A DNA stretch of 9,002 bases from Betaproteobacteria bacterium. Lineage in GTDB: Bacteria; Pseudomonadota; Gammaproteobacteria; Burkholderiales; SG8-41. Below the pieces are notes generated by a model. It was not told the DNA's origin. It did not search any database and saw only the letters and a program-made list of their open reading frames with translations. The stretch is from NCBI GenBank assembly GCA_021732805.1, contig JAKFUJ010000282.1, positions 1 to 9,002 of the forward strand, read 5' to 3'. The stretch's first letter is position 1; each line of letters opens with the position of its first letter. Of the stretch, positions 5,850 through 9,002 are shown in pieces. The position numbers and the translations under genes were made by a program.

Positions 5850-6488
5850 GTGTTCGCAGTAAACAAGTTGCATCATTCTTACGGCGGGCTGAGCGTGCTG
5901 GACATCGATGCCTGGCAGGCAGCCCAGGGCGAACACTGGCTGGTACTCGGTCCGTCGGGCAGCGGCAAAACCACGCTGCTGCATGCTCTGGCCGGCATCC
6001 TCCGGCCCGCTTCGGGGCACGTGCAACTGGCGGGGCAGGATCTCGCACAGCTTGCACCGGGACAACTGGACCGGTTTCGCGGCCGCAATATCGGTATTGT
6101 GTTGCAGCGGCTGCATTTGCTGCCCAGCCTGACCGTGGCGCAGAACCTTGCGCTGGCGCAGTACCTGGCGGGACTGCCGCAGGATCCCTTTCGCGTTCGT
6201 GAAGTGCTCGCTAGCCTCGATCTTACGGATAAGGCAGGCGTGTTTCCGCATGCCCTGTCGCATGGTCAGGCGCAGCGCGCGGCGATCGCGCGCGCCGTGG
6301 TCAACAAGCCGCGCGTGCTGCTTGCAGATGAACCGACGTCGAATCTCGATGATGTCCGCTGTGCGCAGGCGCTGGATCTGCTCATCGATCAGGCGCAGGC
6401 CTGCGGCGCCACGCTGGTCATTGCCACGCATGATCAGCGTATCAAGGCGCGTGTGCTTCATCAGTTTGAGCTTGGTGCCGCGGCATGA
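5850..6488 (+). CDS. ABC transporter ATP-binding protein (LolD/MacB class)
   Basis: A 212-residue nucleotide-binding subunit that would power the FtsX-type permease encoded next. Seen: Walker A GPSGSGKT (34-41), Q-loop Gln86 (VLQRLHLLPSLT), signature LSHGQ in place of LSGGQ (136-140), Walker B VLLADE (156-161) followed by PTSNLD, and the switch His194 (ATHD). The LLPSLTVAQNL stretch is typical of the LolD/MacB/FtsE group. The start is GTG at 5850, with AAGGA at 5840-5844 five bases upstream. The frame stays open far upstream, but that part overlaps the regulator gene. An in-frame GTG at 5829 is less likely because it overlaps the regulator and lacks such a site. The stop overlaps the permease start (ATGA at 6485-6488). 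The substrate is unknown; a metal-linked role is inferred from context. Confidence 0.9.
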   Translation: MFAVNKLHHSYGGLSVLDIDAWQAAQGEHWLVLGPSGSGKTTLLHALAGILRPASGHVQLAGQDLAQLAPGQLDRFRGRNIGIVLQRLHLLPSLTVAQNLALAQYLAGLPQDPFRVREVLASLDLTDKAGVFPHALSHGQAQRAAIARAVVNKPRVLLADEPTSNLDDVRCAQALDLLIDQAQACGATLVIATHDQRIKARVLHQFELGAAA

Positions 6489-7696
6489 ATCTCGCAACGC
6501 TGACATTCAGTTATCTGCGCGCCCGTGCCTTGCATACTGCGCTGCACGTGGCGTTGCTCGCGCTGGGTATTGGCACGGTCACGCTGTTGCTGCTCGCCAC
6601 CACGCAGTTCGACCAGCGCATGCGCCGCGACGCCGAGGGCATCGATCTCGTGGTCGGCGCCAAGGGCAGCCCGATGCAGATCATTCTGTCGGCGATTTAT
6701 CACCTTGATGTGCCGACCGGAAACATCGCCTATACCCAGGCACAGGCCATCGCGGCGCATCGTGCGGTGAAAAAAACCATCCCGCTGGCGCTGGGCGACA
6801 GTTATCAGGGCTTTCGCATCGTCGGCACGGTTCATGACTATGTCGCGCATTACGCTGCGAAAGTCGGCGCCGGCCGGCTGTGGGAGAAACCGCTGGAAGC
6901 GGTGCTGGGCGCGGAGGTCGCAGCCAGGACTGGATATGCAGTCGGCGCGAAGTTCGCCGGTGCGCATGGTCTTGGCGACGGTGGTGATGCGCACGAAGGC
7001 GCCGAATACGTGGTCACCGGCGTGCTCGCGACCAGTGGCACAGTGCTTGATCGTCTGGTGCTGACTTCGGTCGAAAGTGTCTGGGCCGTGCATGCGCAAC
7101 ATCAGGGCATGCATGATATTGCCGACGCCGCGGCAAGGATGAAGGACGAGGAAAAGGAATTCACTGCGTTGCTGGTCCAGTACGCAAGCCCGCTGGCGGC
7201 GGCAATCCTGCCACGGTATATCAACAATAACAGCGATATGCAGGCGGCGTCGCCGGCATCTGAAACAGCGCGTCTGTTCAGCATCATCGGTGTCGGCGTG
7301 GATGTGCTGCGCGGCTTTGCTCTGGTGCTGGTGTTCAGCGCGGGATTGTCGGTGTTCATTGCTCTCTATGGCGCGCTGAACGAACGCCGCTACGATCTGG
7401 CGATCATGCGCACTCTGGGGGCTACACCCGGCAGGCTGATGATGCTGATGCTTGCCGAGGGCATCATGCTTGCCGGCGCCGGCGGGGTGCTTGGTCTTGC
7501 GCTGGGCCACGGTTTTGCGGAAGCCGTTGGCCTCGCGCTCAGATCGGCAAAGCAGGGCGAGATGAGCGGACTGATCTGGCTGCCGGAAGAGTTTTTGTTG
7601 CTGGCAATGGCGCTGGCCGTGGGCGCTATCGCGGCACTGCTGCCGGCATGGCGGGCCTATCGCACAGATATCGCGCGAACGCTGGCCCGCGGCTGA
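6485..7696 (+). CDS. FtsX/MacB-type ABC transporter permease
   Basis: A 403-residue inner-membrane protein with the four-helix FtsX/MacB layout. TM1 is about 17-39, a large periplasmic domain about 42-264, TM2 about 266-296, TM3 about 319-345 and TM4 about 368-390. After TM2 comes the cytoplasmic coupling segment NERRYDLAIMRTLGATPGRL (299-318), the family hallmark. An early GAKGSPMQIILSAIYHLDVP segment (58-77) is typical of MacB-like permeases of this subgroup. The periplasmic part is rich in His (for example 118, 122, 161, 170, 203, 206 and 210), which fits but does not prove metal contact. Type VII ABC systems of this kind usually pull on or power periplasmic partners instead of moving substrate across the inner membrane, so the exported proteins downstream are natural partner candidates. 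It overlaps the ATPase gene by 4 bases. Confidence 0.9.
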   Translation: MNLATLTFSYLRARALHTALHVALLALGIGTVTLLLLATTQFDQRMRRDAEGIDLVVGAKGSPMQIILSAIYHLDVPTGNIAYTQAQAIAAHRAVKKTIPLALGDSYQGFRIVGTVHDYVAHYAAKVGAGRLWEKPLEAVLGAEVAARTGYAVGAKFAGAHGLGDGGDAHEGAEYVVTGVLATSGTVLDRLVLTSVESVWAVHAQHQGMHDIADAAARMKDEEKEFTALLVQYASPLAAAILPRYINNNSDMQAASPASETARLFSIIGVGVDVLRGFALVLVFSAGLSVFIALYGALNERRYDLAIMRTLGATPGRLMMLMLAEGIMLAGAGGVLGLALGHGFAEAVGLALRSAKQGEMSGLIWLPEEFLLLAMALAVGAIAALLPAWRAYRTDIARTLARG

Positions 7697-7731
7697 TGTC
7701 GGTGTCCAGGATTCAACCAGGAGAAGAAGTC

Positions 7732-8010
7732 ATGTCACACAAGTCACGGATGTCATTGATCAAACTGATCGCAGTGCTGACTGCGGCGATATTCGCGGGT
7801 GCGACGCTTGCAGCTGACAAAAACCAGAAGCATGGCGCAGCTGAAGTGAAAAAGGATATCTCCGATCACCGCGCGATGGCCGAGGCCCATCTCACCGCCG
7901 CACAGTGTCTTGAGGCCGGCAAGCCGGCAAAAGAGTGCCAGGCCCAGCTGGCCAAAGATTGCAAGGGCCTTGCAATCGGCAAATACTGTGGCATGCAGCA
8001 CCGCCATTGA
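7732..8010 (+). CDS. Small exported four-cysteine protein, function unknown
   Basis: A 92-residue protein with a clear signal peptide: basic MSHKSR, hydrophobic core LIKLIAVLTAAIFAGA (9-24), and a likely cleavage after TLA or TLAA near residue 27-28. The mature part of about 65 residues is charged and probably helical. It holds four cysteines, Cys59, Cys69, Cys77 and Cys86 (spaced x9, x7 and x8), and five histidines, ending in YCGMQHRH. This could be a disulfide-linked helical hairpin or a metal-binding protein. The start is ATG at 7732 with AGGAG at 7719-7723, eight bases upstream; a longer frame back to 7648 runs into the permease gene. It lies 35 bases after the permease stop, inside the probable operon. 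I do not recognise a named family and assign no function. Confidence 0.8.
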   Translation: MSHKSRMSLIKLIAVLTAAIFAGATLAADKNQKHGAAEVKKDISDHRAMAEAHLTAAQCLEAGKPAKECQAQLAKDCKGLAIGKYCGMQHRH

Positions 8011-8075
8011 CCGTGAGTCAGGTGGCGGGCGTGAGGCGAGTTGTTTCGTAATCCATTGGTTTAAAAGGGATATAC

Positions 8076-8591
8076 ATGCGATATTTCCTGAGTGTGCTAA
8101 TGCTCGCAACCAGTCTGTCGGTGGCCGCGCAGGGCGTGCCGGGCCAATCCAAGGAGCTGATGAAGCGACCACTGGATACGGATGCCAATCTGCCGCCATC
8201 ACCTTATGCCAGCAAACCGTTGCCGGAATTAAAAGGCGTGGTGTCGTGGAAGACGCTGGCGGAAGTGAAAACGATCAAACAGAAAGACCGGTTCATGCCG
8301 GAGTTCAGCAAGGGCGTGGTGACGCTGGATAAAAAAGAAATCAGGCTGCAGGGGTTCATGATGCCGCTGGACATGGGTGAGAAGCAGAAACGTTTTCTGC
8401 TGGTGGCGTTGCCGCCCACTTGTTCTTTCTGTCTGCCCGGCGGACCTGACCAGATGGTCGAGATACAGGCAAAAACGCCGGTGAAATACAGTTTTGAACC
8501 GATTGTCGTATCCGGCCGTTTTGCCGTGCTGCGCAATGACGAAATGGGCCTTTATTACCGGATGACCGATGCTGTTCCCATCGGCAAATAA
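8076..8591 (+). CDS. Exported DUF3299-like protein with CSFC motif
   Basis: A 171-residue protein with a short signal peptide (MRYFLSVLMLATSLSVAA, cleavage near 18-19; no lipobox cysteine). After a proline-rich stretch (32-53) comes a domain with VSWKTLAEVK (56-65), LDKKEIRLQGFMMPLDM (84-100), FLLVALPPTCSFCLPGGPDQMVEI (107-130) and a closing strand-rich part. The order VSW-x-L / L-x-G-F-M-x-P-L / FLL...C..C...P...P-x-Q matches DUF3299, a periplasmic family often linked to MacB-type ABC genes and metal-regulated loci. Cys116 and Cys119 form a CxxC pair that could bind metal or act in redox; neither is shown. The start has AAAGGGA at 8064-8070, five bases upstream of the ATG. It follows the small cysteine protein after 65 bases. 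Confidence 0.8.
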   Translation: MRYFLSVLMLATSLSVAAQGVPGQSKELMKRPLDTDANLPPSPYASKPLPELKGVVSWKTLAEVKTIKQKDRFMPEFSKGVVTLDKKEIRLQGFMMPLDMGEKQKRFLLVALPPTCSFCLPGGPDQMVEIQAKTPVKYSFEPIVVSGRFAVLRNDEMGLYYRMTDAVPIGK

Positions 8592-8594
8592 TTC

Positions 8595-8993
8595 GTGAGC
8601 CTTGCCGCTTTGCTGCGGCTGGTTTTGCGTACGCGCTGGCTGCACGCGGTGCTGGCGGGGTTGCTGCTCGTCGCGCAGCAGGGCGCGTTGACCCATGCGC
8701 TGGCGCATGCCGGTCAAACGGGGCACAAAGTGGCAATGGATTTTCACGCCCATGCGCACTCACAAGATACTCGGGAAGCACATCACCATCATGAAAGCGC
8801 GCCCGCCGGTGATGAACCCGGACTGTGTACCTTGGATCTGGTCTTCAGCCAGGTGCTGGGCGGCGTTCATGCCGACCATGATCTTGTCTTCGCGGCTGTC
8901 GAACAGGCACTGGTTGTCACTGCAACACTTGCAGTAAGCAACTCGGTCACTGTTGTCCCGTACGATTCCCGCGGCCCCCCCGTCATCTCCTGA
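8595..8993 (+). CDS. Histidine-rich exported protein, DUF2946/CopL-like
   Basis: A 132-residue protein read from a GTG at 8595, 3 bases after the previous stop. The N-terminal hydrophobic stretch WLHAVLAGLLLVAQQGALTH (15-34), after several Arg residues, looks like a signal peptide or anchor ending near the ALAHA at 35-39. Next comes a histidine-rich segment, with FHAHAHS (50-56) and HHHH (63-66), then a single Cys78 (GLCTLD), VHADHD (91-96), and a C-terminal YDSRGPPVIS. Thirteen histidines in 132 residues point to binding of zinc, copper or nickel. The terminal RGPP motif and overall layout recall DUF2946/CopL-type small exported proteins; that resemblance is from memory and moderate. The tight spacing suggests cotranscription with the DUF3299 gene. 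No ribosome binding site is strong. Confidence 0.7.
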   Translation: MSLAALLRLVLRTRWLHAVLAGLLLVAQQGALTHALAHAGQTGHKVAMDFHAHAHSQDTREAHHHHESAPAGDEPGLCTLDLVFSQVLGGVHADHDLVFAAVEQALVVTATLAVSNSVTVVPYDSRGPPVIS

Positions 8994-9002
8994 CGTATCG
9001 CC

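Noticed and set aside
5751..7510. Long minus-strand open frames opposite the ABC genes
   Set aside because: They are antisense to genes with full ABC motifs and contain no recognisable domain.

Overview
The window looks like a chromosomal segment from a GC-rich betaproteobacterium. The evidence is the gene order lpxL-type acyltransferase / CoA-binding protein / dapF / DUF484 / xerC, the protein sequences, and the dispersed palindromic repeats in the gaps. I cannot name a genus. Every gene is on the + strand except yidD. There is no gene-free stretch over 300 bases, no RNA gene, no insertion sequence and no CRISPR array that I can see.

Left part (1-3633), housekeeping. The 3' half of a lipid A (Kdo2-lipid A type) acyltransferase runs off the left edge. 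It is followed by a 233-base gap filled by two tandem copies of a 106-base-period palindromic repeat. Then comes a compact gene run: a YccU-like CoA-binding protein, diaminopimelate epimerase (dapF, lysine and peptidoglycan precursor), a DUF484 protein and the tyrosine recombinase xerC (chromosome dimer resolution). The last three keep an order common in proteobacteria, and DUF484 and xerC overlap by 4 bases.

Middle part (3634-5276). A perfect 29-bp inverted repeat fills most of the gap after xerC. Next is rlmI (23S rRNA m5C methyltransferase), facing the small membrane-biogenesis gene yidD across a 61-base gap that is itself full of imperfect dyads.

Right part (5277-9002), the most interesting region. 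A 77-base divergent region carries a Fur-family-style operator candidate. It is followed by a Fur/Zur-type metal regulator, an ABC ATPase (LolD/MacB class), an FtsX/MacB-type permease with a large periplasmic domain, a small exported four-cysteine protein, an exported DUF3299 protein with a CSFC motif, and an exported histidine-rich protein with a terminal RGPP motif (DUF2946/CopL-like). I read this as one metal-responsive operon, probably continuing past the right edge. Its layout recalls the zinc-regulated zrg locus of Vibrio (from memory). The metal, the direction of movement and the roles of the small exported proteins are not settled by the sequence.
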